A DNA stretch of 64,000 bases from Candidatus Villigracilis propinquus (lineage in GTDB: Bacteria > Chloroflexota > Anaerolineae > Anaerolineales > Villigracilaceae): the NCBI GenBank assembly GCA_016714565.1, contig JADKDM010000037.1, forward strand, positions 124,001 to 188,000. Reading direction: 5' to 3'. The stretch's first letter is position 1. Each line of letters opens with the position of its first letter. The position numbers and the translations under genes were made by a program. Shown here in pieces: positions 1 to 7,484 of the stretch. A model generated the notes under the pieces. It was given only the letters and a program-made list of their open reading frames with translations. It was not told the DNA's origin and ran no database searches.

Positions 1-190
1 CAAAAACCAGAAAAAAAAGAATTACCCATAATCCGCTTTTTGACGGGGCGGCACTGAAGCAAATATCCCAAAAAGAAAAAAAACCCCAAAAACAGCACAA
101 AAAGAAAAAAGGGGGGGCCGGCCGGGCATTTTTTTTCCCCCCTTTTGGGGGGGATGGGCGGCCCCCCCGAGGGAAAAAACCCCAAGGGAA
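1..190. other. Homopolymer-rich contig edge, no gene
   Basis: This stretch is dominated by runs of A, G, C and T, with a seven-G run near 111 and several C, G and T runs up to 175. No reading frame resembles a protein. The composition is unlike the rest of the window. The likeliest explanation is low-quality sequence at a contig end rather than biology. Confidence 0.6.
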
Positions 191-192
191 AG

Positions 193-321
193 CTAACTTT
201 TCGTACCCCATTGCGTACTGGCATATCCAGACGCCACCCCTTCGATCATCTTTCTTTGCCCGGCGCTGAATAGCCCGCGTTTATTGGCGTTCAATTCCTC
301 TTCTGTAAATTCATAGATCAT
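193..321 (-). pseudogene. 42-residue remnant or broken 5' part of an unknown gene
   Basis: An ATG lies 9 bases downstream of the stop codon of the regulator on the same strand, so the two would be cotranscribed. The reading frame gives 42 residues (begins MIYEFTEEEL, ends WGTKS) and stops just where the sequence turns homopolymer-rich. The acidic N-terminus followed by a basic stretch resembles the cytoplasmic lead of a membrane protein, but no domain is recognisable. It may be a real small protein. More likely it is the start of a longer gene interrupted by poor sequence or a frameshift. Confidence 0.35.
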
Positions 322-330
322 TCAATTATC

Positions 331-915
331 CTATTTCACCGCAAAAATAAACGGACAAAGTCCACGCAAAGCTGCTTCACTCTTCGCAAATTTGGAAACA
401 GAACGGGTTAGCGCTTCCTCCAGCAAAGCTGCATCCATTTTACACAGCTCGGGATGTTTCTCAATCACCTGTGAGTACGGGCAGCGGCCAAAGATCACCC
501 GCGGTCCCTCCGCGCCTGCCTCCCAATGGGCTTGATAATGCATCTCATTTAATTTTCCGACAAGAAGCTCAAGCCGTTTGATGATGGGCAGATTTGCAAA
601 TTGACCTGCATCCAAAACGTGACTTGCAACCGCCTCCATACTTAATCCCGGGCCTGCCACCGTCAAAAGGGCATTCGCCAACGCCGACAAATTATCTCCC
701 AACGCCGCCTGCGACAGGGAATATAACTTCTCAGGCCGTCCGCGTCCCTCGCGGTTGTTGACAGAAACAAATTCCACCCGCCCATCGGAACACAACACCG
801 ACAAATGATGCCGCACATTCGGCGCGGACATTTTCAACGCGCGCGCAATTTCCCGCGCCGAAGCGGAGCGGGTCTTTTTCAGGTGAGCAAGAACTTTTTG
901 TCTGGCGGTGATCAC
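331..915 (-). CDS. SufR/ArsR-like winged-helix regulator with putative Fe-S cysteines
   Basis: A 194-residue transcription factor starting at GTG with GGAGA just upstream. Residues 1-75 form a winged helix-turn-helix (SAREIARALKMSAPNVRHHL is the recognition region). The C-terminal third carries Cys145, Cys158 and Cys187, spaced C-x12-C-x28-C. SufR repressors of the suf operon use C-x12-C-x13-C-x14-C, and here the third position is Ser172. Mycobacterial SufR-type proteins also keep mainly the outer spacing. The gene is divergent from iscX, an Fe-S assembly factor, followed by complex I genes and mrp, which supports a role in sensing Fe-S status. The family assignment is from motif and context; the ligand is inferred. 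Confidence 0.72.
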   Translation of the reverse strand: MITARQKVLAHLKKTRSASAREIARALKMSAPNVRHHLSVLCSDGRVEFVSVNNREGRGRPEKLYSLSQAALGDNLSALANALLTVAGPGLSMEAVASHVLDAGQFANLPIIKRLELLVGKLNEMHYQAHWEAGAEGPRVIFGRCPYSQVIEKHPELCKMDAALLEEALTRSVSKFAKSEAALRGLCPFIFAVK

Positions 916-928
916 GGGAGTCTCCAGT

Positions 929-940
929 CCACTTTAGTGG
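929..940. promoter_or_regulatory. Short palindrome upstream of the SufR-like gene
   Basis: CCACT and AGTGG flank a TT centre, 14 bases before the regulator's GTG start. On the minus strand it overlaps TAAAGT, a possible -10 box. A symmetric site over the regulator's own promoter would fit autoregulation, but the site is short and this is only a candidate. Confidence 0.3.
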
Positions 941-1110
941 GGTTCGTAAAAGTAGCGCGGGGGTTCATCCCCGTGCGGGGCCGCAGCGAAAGAAAATATA
1001 GATCGAAACAGAATCAAGCAATAGCTAAGAAAGAGGCGATGACTTGTCATTCATCCAGCGTGATTATACTCACTTCTTTATTTTTGCAAATATATATTTA
1101 CATAATTCAA

Positions 1111-1138
1111 TTGACTTATCTCACCTCCCTGCTATAAT
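1111..1138 (+). promoter_or_regulatory. Promoter of the iscX-nuoB-nuoCD-nuoI operon
   Basis: TTGACT and a perfect TATAAT are separated by 16 bases. Transcription would start about 18 bases before the iscX ATG. This is one of the best consensus-type promoters in the window. It faces away from the SufR-like regulator, which could act on it. Confidence 0.7.
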
Positions 1139-1163
1139 TCACGCTTGTGACGAAAAGTACCGC

Positions 1164-1373
1164 ATGAATTTAAACTGGGAATCCACGTACGCAATCGCAA
1201 TGGAACTTCGCCGCCAGCACAAAGATGTGAACATCGAAGAAGTTTCGCTGCAACAGATTTACAAATGGACGCTTGAACTCTCGGAATTTGAGGATGACCC
1301 CGCTCTCGCGAACGACGACATCCTTTACGCAATCTATCAAGACTGGTTCGAGGAGAACATTCATGGAAAATGA
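1164..1373 (+). CDS. iscX: Fe-S cluster assembly protein IscX
   Basis: A 69-residue acidic protein matching IscX (YfhJ) over its full length: N-terminal LNWEST segment, central ELSEFEDDP motif and the C-terminal NDDILYAIYQDWFEE helix with clustered acids. IscX is a small adaptor of the cysteine desulfurase IscS that binds iron and modulates Fe-S cluster synthesis. The frame is open further upstream, but the family length and the promoter at 1111-1138 place the start at this ATG. Its end overlaps the nuoB start by 11 bases, so it is translationally coupled to a subunit that carries a 4Fe-4S cluster. Finding iscX away from an isc operon and in front of nuo genes is unusual. Confidence 0.9.
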   Translation: MNLNWESTYAIAMELRRQHKDVNIEEVSLQQIYKWTLELSEFEDDPALANDDILYAIYQDWFEENIHGK

Positions 1374-2010
1374 AAAATTAAGTTTACCGAACTACACCAT
1401 CCCCGAAGACATTCAAAATGTTGTAGCCATCACAACGCTCGACCGCCTGTATAACTGGGGCCGCCGCTCGTCTGTGTGGCCGTTGATGTTCGGTCTGGCT
1501 TGCTGCGCCATCGAAATGATCGCCGCGCAAACCGCCCGCTACGACATGGCCCGCTTCGGCATGGAAGTGATGCGCCCCACCCCGCGCCAAGCCGACATGA
1601 TGCTCGTGTCTGGAACGGTCACCAAGAAAATGCTGCCCGCCATCATCCGCTTGTACAACCAGATGCCCGAGCCGAAATATGTTGTGGCAATGGGCGCGTG
1701 CGCTTCGAGCGGCGGACCTTTCAAGGAAGGCTACAACGTGGTCGCAGGCATTGATAAATTCCTGCCCGTGGATGTGTACATCCCCGGCTGCCCTCCCACC
1801 CCGCAGGCATTGATCGCAGGCATGATCAAGCTGCAGGAAAAGATCGACAAGCAATCCATCAAGACTGTCACCTGGTACAACAAAGAAAAGAAAGACGGCA
1901 ACTACGTGCCCATGCCAATTCTTGGACCTGACTTGATCGATGTACGCCGCAATGCGGAAATTAAGCAAGTCGCCGCTGCCCAGCCAAAGGCGACACAGGA
2001 GAGTGCATAA
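1363..2010 (+). CDS. nuoB: NADH-quinone oxidoreductase subunit B (NuoB)
   Basis: A 215-residue complex I subunit that carries cluster N2, the last 4Fe-4S centre before quinone. The ligands are visible in the order family members use: the adjacent pair in LACCAIEM, then GACASSGG, then PGCPPTP. AGGAGA lies six bases before this ATG. Upstream in-frame starts are inside iscX and do not match the family. The stop overlaps the nuoCD start by one base. In complex I, NuoB binds NuoCD and NuoI on the membrane arm. The C-terminal tail is Ala/Gln-rich and not conserved. Confidence 0.95.
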   Translation: MENEKLSLPNYTIPEDIQNVVAITTLDRLYNWGRRSSVWPLMFGLACCAIEMIAAQTARYDMARFGMEVMRPTPRQADMMLVSGTVTKKMLPAIIRLYNQMPEPKYVVAMGACASSGGPFKEGYNVVAGIDKFLPVDVYIPGCPPTPQALIAGMIKLQEKIDKQSIKTVTWYNKEKKDGNYVPMPILGPDLIDVRRNAEIKQVAAAQPKATQESA

Positions 2011-3755
2011 TGGCCGCTCCCGCTTCTACCTCTACCGTTGATCTGGTTGCAAAATTCCCAGACAGTGTCACCGCTGATACACGCCCCGGCTATACCGGCT
2101 TCATCGTCAAAAAAGAAAATCTCGTGGAAGTGGCAACCGCCATCCGCGACGAATTTGGTTATGACCTGCTCACCGCCGCCACCGGCGTGGACTACCTCGC
2201 CGAAAACAAAATGGAAATGGTCTACCACGCCTACAAAACAACTGGCGGCGCTGGTCTCATTTTCAGAGTTCAAGTTGACCGCGTCGACCCTGTTGAAATT
2301 CCTTCGCTTGTTGGCGTTTGGGCTGGCGTCGATTTTCAGGAACGCGAAGCCTATGACCTGCTTGGCATCCGCTTCACCAACCACCCCGACCTGCGCCGCA
2401 TTTTGATGTGGGAAGGCTACGAAGGCTATCCGCTCCGCAAGGATTGGAAGGAACCCTTCTTTGAAGAAGAAGCCAAGCCGTTCAAAAGCCGCTGGCCTGA
2501 TGGACAGCACACCTTCGCCGAGAACAAGAATCCCTTCCGCGATAATTTGAGCTTCCCCGAGGGTTTTGACCCCGAAGCCTACAAACCCGAAAATGAAGAT
2601 GACCTGTACGCATCCCTTGAGCGCTTCCGCTCAAAGGGCGAAGATGACAGACTGAAGACCGACCACATCGTCGTGAACATGGGCCCGCACCATCCGTCCA
2701 CACACGGCGTGCTGCGCGTGGCTGTCACATTGGACGGCGAAACCATCACCGGCCTCAAGCCAGTCATGGGCTACCTGCACCGCAATCACGACAAGATCGG
2801 CGAGCGCAACACCTACTTGCAGATCATCCCCTACACCGACCGCCTCGATTACTTCAACTCGATGAGCAATAACTTCGGTTATGTGACCACGATCGAAAAA
2901 TTGATGAATATCAAAGTTGCCGAACGCGCTGAATATATCCGCGTGATCATGGCAGAGTTGAGCCGTATTCAGAACCACCTTATCTTCATCGGTATGTTGA
3001 TGAACGATCTCGGCACGATGTACACGCCGTCACTCTATGCCTTTGAAGAGCGCGAACTGGTTCTCGATATCTTTGAAGCCGTCTCCGGCGCGCGCATGAT
3101 GTGTAATTACTTCCGCTTTGGCGGTGTGGTGCGTGACATCCCTGATTTCGCATTGCAGAAGATCAAAGACCTCGTCCACGAACGCCTGCCTGCCAAGACC
3201 GATGAAATGGAACGCTTCCTGAATGAGAATGAAGTTTTGGTTGCACGCTTGAAGGGCATTCATGTTCTCAATGCTGAAGAGGCCATCCGCTTCTCAGTGA
3301 CCGGTCCTGTCCTTCGCGCTGCTGGCGTCCCGTATGACCTGCGCCGCGCTGACCCCTATTCCATCTATGACCGCTTCGATTTCGATGTAGCCGTCCGCCA
3401 CAATGCAGATATGATGGATAACTACCTCATCCGCTTTGACGAGATTCGACAGTCTCTGCGAATTTTGGAGCAGGCTCTCAAGCAAATTCCCGAAGGGCCG
3501 ATCAACTCACAGAAACCGGCGTATCAGGTTCGGGTTCCGGCAGGTGAAGCGTATGGTCGCATTGAGTCGCCCAAAGGCGAGCTGGCTTTCTACGTCGTAT
3601 CCAACGGCAAGCCAAATCCATATCGCTATCATGTGCGCCCGGCATCCTTCGTCAACCTGCAGGCTGTCGAAAGCATGTGCATCGGCTCAAAGATCGCCGA
3701 CTTCGTTGCGCTCCTCGCAATGTTCGACATTGTGATGGGCGAGCTTGACCGCTAA
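2010..3755 (+). CDS. nuoCD: Fused NADH-quinone oxidoreductase subunit C/D (NuoCD)
   Basis: A 581-residue fusion. Residues 1-195 are NuoC, with the signature REAYDLLGIRF followed by HPDLRRI. Residues about 215-581 are NuoD, the 49-kDa subunit, with HHPSTHGVLR, MGYLHRNHDKIGE and the C-terminal RPASFVNLQ segment near the quinone pocket. A charged linker of about 20 residues joins them. NuoCD fusions are known in enterobacteria and other phyla. It starts on the last base of the nuoB stop codon and is followed 14 bases later by nuoI, so the three form one translation unit. This part of complex I lines the quinone cavity with NuoB. Confidence 0.95.
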   Translation: MAAPASTSTVDLVAKFPDSVTADTRPGYTGFIVKKENLVEVATAIRDEFGYDLLTAATGVDYLAENKMEMVYHAYKTTGGAGLIFRVQVDRVDPVEIPSLVGVWAGVDFQEREAYDLLGIRFTNHPDLRRILMWEGYEGYPLRKDWKEPFFEEEAKPFKSRWPDGQHTFAENKNPFRDNLSFPEGFDPEAYKPENEDDLYASLERFRSKGEDDRLKTDHIVVNMGPHHPSTHGVLRVAVTLDGETITGLKPVMGYLHRNHDKIGERNTYLQIIPYTDRLDYFNSMSNNFGYVTTIEKLMNIKVAERAEYIRVIMAELSRIQNHLIFIGMLMNDLGTMYTPSLYAFEERELVLDIFEAVSGARMMCNYFRFGGVVRDIPDFALQKIKDLVHERLPAKTDEMERFLNENEVLVARLKGIHVLNAEEAIRFSVTGPVLRAAGVPYDLRRADPYSIYDRFDFDVAVRHNADMMDNYLIRFDEIRQSLRILEQALKQIPEGPINSQKPAYQVRVPAGEAYGRIESPKGELAFYVVSNGKPNPYRYHVRPASFVNLQAVESMCIGSKIADFVALLAMFDIVMGELDR

Positions 3756-3769
3756 CAGGAGAACTTACT

Positions 3770-4390
3770 ATGTATGGTAAAGGCATTCTTAAAGGATTAA
3801 GCGTCACCTGGAAGCGATTCTGGGAGACGTACACAGATGATATTTCCTGGTTGGTGCGCGGCAAGAAACGCTACAACTCGCCCGAAGGCATTGCGCACCG
3901 TTCCAGCAAAGACACCAAAGGCATCTTCACGATCCAGTATCCTGAAGAGCAATTGCTCCAGCCCGAGGAATTCCGCTATGTTCCCTTCCTCGTGTACGAT
4001 GAAGGCGCGGATGGAGCCAAGGAAGCACGCTGCACATCCTGCGGTATTTGCTCGAAGGTTTGTCCGCCGCAATGTATCTGGATCGTCCGCACCAATGACC
4101 CCAAGACCGGCAAACCCATTCCCCAGCCTGCCGAGTTCTACATTGACATGGACATCTGCATGAACTGCGGTTTCTGCGCGGAATACTGTCCGTTCGATGC
4201 GATCAAGATGGATCACGATTTCGACATTGCCTCCTACGAGCGCAATATCTACAATCTTGAAAAATTGCTCAAGCCTGCTTCCTATTACAACAGCATTCGC
4301 CCTGAGAATGCAGCCCGTGAAGACGAAGCCCGCCGCGCAAAAGAAGCACTAAAAGCCGCCAAGGCAGAAGCAAAGCCGGCAGCAGCATAA
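3770..4390 (+). CDS. nuoI: NADH-quinone oxidoreductase subunit I (NuoI), 8Fe ferredoxin type
   Basis: A 206-residue protein with two ferredoxin motifs, CTSCGICSKVC and CMNCGFCAEYC, each followed by CP or PPxC, holding clusters N6a and N6b. AGGAGA precedes the ATG by six bases. The C-terminus is an Ala/Lys-rich helix (EARRAKEALKAAKAEAK) beyond the family core. In complex I this subunit passes electrons to NuoB. No nuoA, E, F, G, H or J-N lies next to it in the window, so the cluster encodes only the hydrophilic connecting module. The rest must lie elsewhere, or the module serves another electron donor. Confidence 0.93.
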   Translation: MYGKGILKGLSVTWKRFWETYTDDISWLVRGKKRYNSPEGIAHRSSKDTKGIFTIQYPEEQLLQPEEFRYVPFLVYDEGADGAKEARCTSCGICSKVCPPQCIWIVRTNDPKTGKPIPQPAEFYIDMDICMNCGFCAEYCPFDAIKMDHDFDIASYERNIYNLEKLLKPASYYNSIRPENAAREDEARRAKEALKAAKAEAKPAAA

Positions 4391-4398
4391 AACAACCT

Positions 4399-4517
4399 CG
4401 TCATTGCGAGGAAGGCTTTAGCCTGACGACACTTGCGCCGCGCGCCAGTGCGGTGAGCAAACTCGTCCCAATAATTGAGATTGCTTCGGACGGAAAAACA
4501 CCGTCCTCGCAATGACG
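4399..4517. repeat. Interspersed palindromic repeat, GAGATTGCTTCG family (copy 1)
   Basis: The ends are inverted: CGTCATTGCGAGG on the left and CCTCGCAATGACG on the right. The interior has CGCCAGTGCGGTGAGCAA and GAGATTGCTTCG, both found again in the copy near 18.3 kb. It fills the nuoI-mrp gap, so mrp may be separated from the nuo operon by a strong RNA hairpin. Confidence 0.85.
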
Positions 4518-4542
4518 TAATATTTTTAATAGGTAAAACACA

Positions 4543-5613
4543 ATGACAATTACAAAAGAAGCCGTATTAGCCGCTTTAGGCACAGTGCAGGAACCTGATC
4601 TCGGTCAAGACCTTGTTACATTGAATATGATCCGCAACCTTGAGATCGAGGGAGATAAAGTCTCCTTCGCGATCATGCTCACCACCCCTGCCTGTCCGCT
4701 GAAAGGAAAGATCGAAGCGGACTGCCGTAACGCGCTCAAGGCAGTAGGCGTGAACAATGTCGAAATCAAAATGGACTCGGATGTACCCAATGACGGTCGT
4801 ATGCGTGGATTGGTCAATATGCCTATCCGCAATGCGATTGCGATCGGCTCAGGCAAAGGCGGCGTTGGGAAATCCACCGTCTCTGTGAATATTGCTGTGG
4901 CGTTGGCAAAGGCAGGGGCACGCGTCGGCCTGTTAGATGCGGATATTTACGGCCCCAACACGCCCACCATGCTGGGCGTGGAAAAACTCCCCCCTCCCAA
5001 TGGACAACGTCTCATCCCTGCGGAAGCGTACGGTTTGAAAATGATCTCGATGGGTTTGCTCGTCAAGCCGGGTCAGCCGCTCATTTGGCGCGGCCCGATG
5101 CTCAACTCTGCCATCCGTCAATTTTTGGGAGATGTGGAATGGGGCGAACTTGATTACCTGATCGTTGATCTCCCGCCTGGAACTGGTGATGCTGCCCTTT
5201 CCTTGGCTCAGGCATTGCCTTTGAGCGGTGCAGTAGTCGTGACATTGCCTCAGCTCGTTTCTCTTGAAGATGCAAGCCGCGGCTTGAACATGTTCAAGCA
5301 ATTGGAAGTCCCGATCCTTGGCGTGGTCGAGAACATGTCCTACCTTGAATTACCCGACGGCACGCGCATGGACTTATTCGGTTCAGGCGGCGGTGAAAGC
5401 CTGGCCGAAGCTACACAAACGCCCTTCCTCGGAAAAGTGCCCATTGACCAGAACGTCCGCATCGGCGGCGACACCGGCAAGCCAATAGTAGACAGCTATC
5501 CTGACTCGGTGGTGGCAAAAGCCTTCACAGATATCTCACAGAAGATCGCGGCGAAAGTCTCTATTGCAGCTCTGGGTGTAAACAACGCTCTACCCATCAA
5601 TATTGTAGAATAA
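4543..5613 (+). CDS. mrp: Mrp/ApbC-type iron-sulfur carrier P-loop ATPase
   Basis: A 356-residue Mrp/NBP35-family protein. Residues 1-90 form a MIP18/DUF59 domain with the conserved TTPACPLK loop. The deviant Walker A GSGKGGVGKST is at 102-112, then DADIYGPN and DLPPGTGD (switch regions). Mrp proteins transfer 4Fe-4S clusters to apo-enzymes, and the relative Ind1 matures complex I, which fits the position behind nuoI. After VVENMSY, where many homologues have a CxxC pair for the bridging cluster, this protein reads LELPDGTRMDLFG with no cysteine. Cyanobacterial Mrp proteins also lack it. A terminator follows. Confidence 0.92.
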   Translation: MTITKEAVLAALGTVQEPDLGQDLVTLNMIRNLEIEGDKVSFAIMLTTPACPLKGKIEADCRNALKAVGVNNVEIKMDSDVPNDGRMRGLVNMPIRNAIAIGSGKGGVGKSTVSVNIAVALAKAGARVGLLDADIYGPNTPTMLGVEKLPPPNGQRLIPAEAYGLKMISMGLLVKPGQPLIWRGPMLNSAIRQFLGDVEWGELDYLIVDLPPGTGDAALSLAQALPLSGAVVVTLPQLVSLEDASRGLNMFKQLEVPILGVVENMSYLELPDGTRMDLFGSGGGESLAEATQTPFLGKVPIDQNVRIGGDTGKPIVDSYPDSVVAKAFTDISQKIAAKVSIAALGVNNALPINIVE

Positions 5614-5619
5614 CCTCAA

Positions 5620-5652
5620 AGCCCCGACTAGCAAAAAGTCGGGGCTTTTTTT
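5620..5652 (+). terminator. Rho-independent terminator after mrp
   Basis: A 10-bp perfect stem (AGCCCCGACT / AGTCGGGGCT) with a 7-base loop and a run of T. It separates mrp from ricT. Confidence 0.9.
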
Positions 5653-5696
5653 CATTTTCTCCCTATTCTTTCCTCTTACTTCTTTCCTCCCTACGG

Positions 5697-5702
5697 TATA
5701 AT
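5697..5702 (+). promoter_or_regulatory. -10 box for a leaderless ricT transcript
   Basis: A perfect TATAAT ends seven bases before the ricT ATG, so transcription should begin at or next to the start codon. There is no Shine-Dalgarno sequence between them. Confidence 0.55.
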
Positions 5703-5709
5703 TGCCGCC

Positions 5710-6627
5710 ATGAACCCAACTATTATCGGTGTACGATTTACCAAAATCGGCAAGATCTATCACTTCAACTCTAACGCTGTGCCTGATGTAGGCGTCGGCG
5801 AGCACGTCATTGTGGACACTTCGCGCGGCAAACATCTCGGCGAAGTGGTACAGCGAGTGCAGGAAACGCCTCCGCAGCCCGAAGGCGGCTGGAAATCTGT
5901 AGAGCGGCGCGCCACCCCGCGCGACCTGCTCCTCCAGCAATCATGGCAAAACAAACAGACCGAAGCCATGATCAACTGCCGCGCCCGCGCCTCTGAACTT
6001 CACCTAAAAGAGGTAAAGGTTGTCGCTGCTGAATACAATTATGACGGCTCACGCCTCGCCTTTCTGTTCAGCACAGAAAGCGAAGACAAAGTTGATCTGA
6101 AGTCGCTCAAGAAGGATATGCACGAGCTGTATCCAAATACCCACGTTGAGATGCGCCAGATCGGCCCGCGTGACGTGGCGAAACTGCTCGGCGGCATGGG
6201 CGCCTGCGGAATTGAAACCCGCTGCTGCTCCAAATTCCTAACCGACTTCTCCCCCATTTCCATCAAGATGGCAAAAGAACAGGGTATCTCGCTCACGCCG
6301 AATGAGATTACCGGCATGTGCGGACGTTTGCGCTGCTGCCTCATCTACGAGTACGAGCAATATGTGGAAGCCCGCAAGACCCTGCCCAAGCGCAACAAGC
6401 GCGTGGTCACGCCCAAGGGCGAAGGCAAAGTGATCGACATCCTGCCGATGAGCGACAAGATCATGGTGCTGATCGAAAGCGGCACAGACCGCCCGCAAAT
6501 GATGACATTCTCCCGCGAAGAAGTTGAACCGTGGGATGAACTCGAAGCCCTGCGCCGAAAAGCCCAAGCCCCCTGTGACCGTCACGAAGGCGGCGGCTGC
6601 ACCTGCGGCAAAGCCAAGAAAAATTAA
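5710..6627 (+). CDS. ricT: PSP1-domain protein, RicT/YaaT family
   Basis: A 305-residue protein with the PSP1 C-terminal domain: HLKEVKVVAAEYNYDGSRL, DVAKLLGGMGACGIETRCC and the MCGRLRCCL signature. In Bacillus, RicT (YaaT) joins RicA and RicF in a complex holding two 4Fe-4S clusters that stimulates RNase Y processing and affects sporulation and competence. The conserved cysteines around 165-215 are present, and a further Cys-rich tail (CDRHEGGGCTCGK) may bind metal. Position after mrp fits the Fe-S theme. It appears monocistronic and leaderless. The partners RicA and RicF are not in the window, so the exact role here is open. Confidence 0.88.
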   Translation: MNPTIIGVRFTKIGKIYHFNSNAVPDVGVGEHVIVDTSRGKHLGEVVQRVQETPPQPEGGWKSVERRATPRDLLLQQSWQNKQTEAMINCRARASELHLKEVKVVAAEYNYDGSRLAFLFSTESEDKVDLKSLKKDMHELYPNTHVEMRQIGPRDVAKLLGGMGACGIETRCCSKFLTDFSPISIKMAKEQGISLTPNEITGMCGRLRCCLIYEYEQYVEARKTLPKRNKRVVTPKGEGKVIDILPMSDKIMVLIESGTDRPQMMTFSREEVEPWDELEALRRKAQAPCDRHEGGGCTCGKAKKN

Positions 6628-6632
6628 TTCAC

Positions 6633-6665
6633 AAGTACGGATTACGCAATGCGTAATCCGTACTT
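6633..6665. repeat. Perfect 16-bp inverted repeat between ricT and the PIG-L gene
   Basis: AAGTACGGATTACGCA and its exact complement are separated by one base. There is no T-run, so it is not a classical terminator. It may protect the 3' end of the ricT mRNA or be a mobile palindrome. Confidence 0.7.
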
Positions 6666-6680
6666 CGTAAAAACCCTCTT

Positions 6681-7409
6681 ATGACACTCGAACCCGAAAA
6701 CTGGACATCCTCTCAAAATATTCTCGTTATACTCGCCCACCCGGACGACCCCGAATTCTTTTGCGGCGGGACTCTGGCACGCTGGGCACGCGCCGGACAC
6801 AGCATCACCTACGTCCTTCTGACCTGCGGCGACAAGGGATTCAATCCCACCACGCACCCGGAAATGACTCCCGAAAGCCTGTGCGGGATTCGACACACGG
6901 AACAAGCCAACGCAGCCAAAGTGATCGGCGCAAACCCGCCTCACTTCATGGACCTGCCGGATGGATACGTCGTCCCAAGCCTTGATCTCCGCCGTGACGT
7001 TGTCCGCGAAATTCGCAGGCACAAGCCAGATATCCTCGTCACCTGCGACCCGCAAAATCTCTTCGCACTCTACGGCATCAACCATCCCGACCACCGCGCC
7101 TGCGGACAGGTTGTCCTCGACGCGGTCTTTCCCGCCGCTGGCAACATCGTCTATTTCCCTGAGTTGCTCGCGCAAGGCTTCCAACCGCACATGCCAAAGG
7201 AAGTATGGTGTTCGCTCACGAACCAACCCAACACCACCATTGATGTGACCGAAACATGGGATATCAAACTCAACGCCATTCTCGAACACAAGACTCAAGT
7301 GCAGGATGTTGAAAAACTCATCGAGCGTTTCAAATCCCGCCGTGCAGAAGACAGCACGGAAGAAAATCCGCGGTATGAAGAGAAGTTTAGAGTTGTGAAA
7401 TACGGATAA
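6681..7409 (+). CDS. PIG-L/LmbE-family N-deacetylase
   Basis: A 242-residue zinc-dependent deacetylase. The diagnostic AHPDDPE motif is at residues 19-25 (zinc ligands His and Asp, catalytic Asp), and INHPDHRACG supplies the third ligand region. Family members remove acetyl or other acyl groups from sugar amines such as GlcNAc-inositol, bacillithiol precursors or antibiotic intermediates. No signal peptide is seen, so it is probably cytoplasmic. The next genes are a metallo-beta-lactamase-fold hydrolase and an M20 amidohydrolase, which suggests a hydrolytic group acting on amide or ester bonds. The substrate cannot be read from the sequence. Confidence 0.88.
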   Translation: MTLEPENWTSSQNILVILAHPDDPEFFCGGTLARWARAGHSITYVLLTCGDKGFNPTTHPEMTPESLCGIRHTEQANAAKVIGANPPHFMDLPDGYVVPSLDLRRDVVREIRRHKPDILVTCDPQNLFALYGINHPDHRACGQVVLDAVFPAAGNIVYFPELLAQGFQPHMPKEVWCSLTNQPNTTIDVTETWDIKLNAILEHKTQVQDVEKLIERFKSRRAEDSTEENPRYEEKFRVVKYG

Positions 7410-7416
7410 GCAAATA

Positions 7417-7475
7417 GTCAAAGGTCGAAGGTCAAAAGTCACGAAACCTTCGACCTTTGACTTTCAACCTTTGAC
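7417..7475. repeat. Period-7 short tandem array with inverted copy
   Basis: Three units of the form GTC(A/G)AA(G/A) run into the complementary form CTTCGAC, CTTTGAC, TTTCAAC, CTTTGAC. The two halves can pair into a hairpin. The same layout recurs at 59086-59140. Confidence 0.75.
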
Positions 7476-7484
7476 CAAACAGAA

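Noticed and set aside
1..190. Homopolymer stretch as a phase-variable or structural element
   Set aside because: The variety of runs and lack of any gene context fit a sequencing or assembly artefact at a contig end.
7417..7475. CRISPR-like array
   Set aside because: Units are 7 bases with no spacers and no cas genes nearby.
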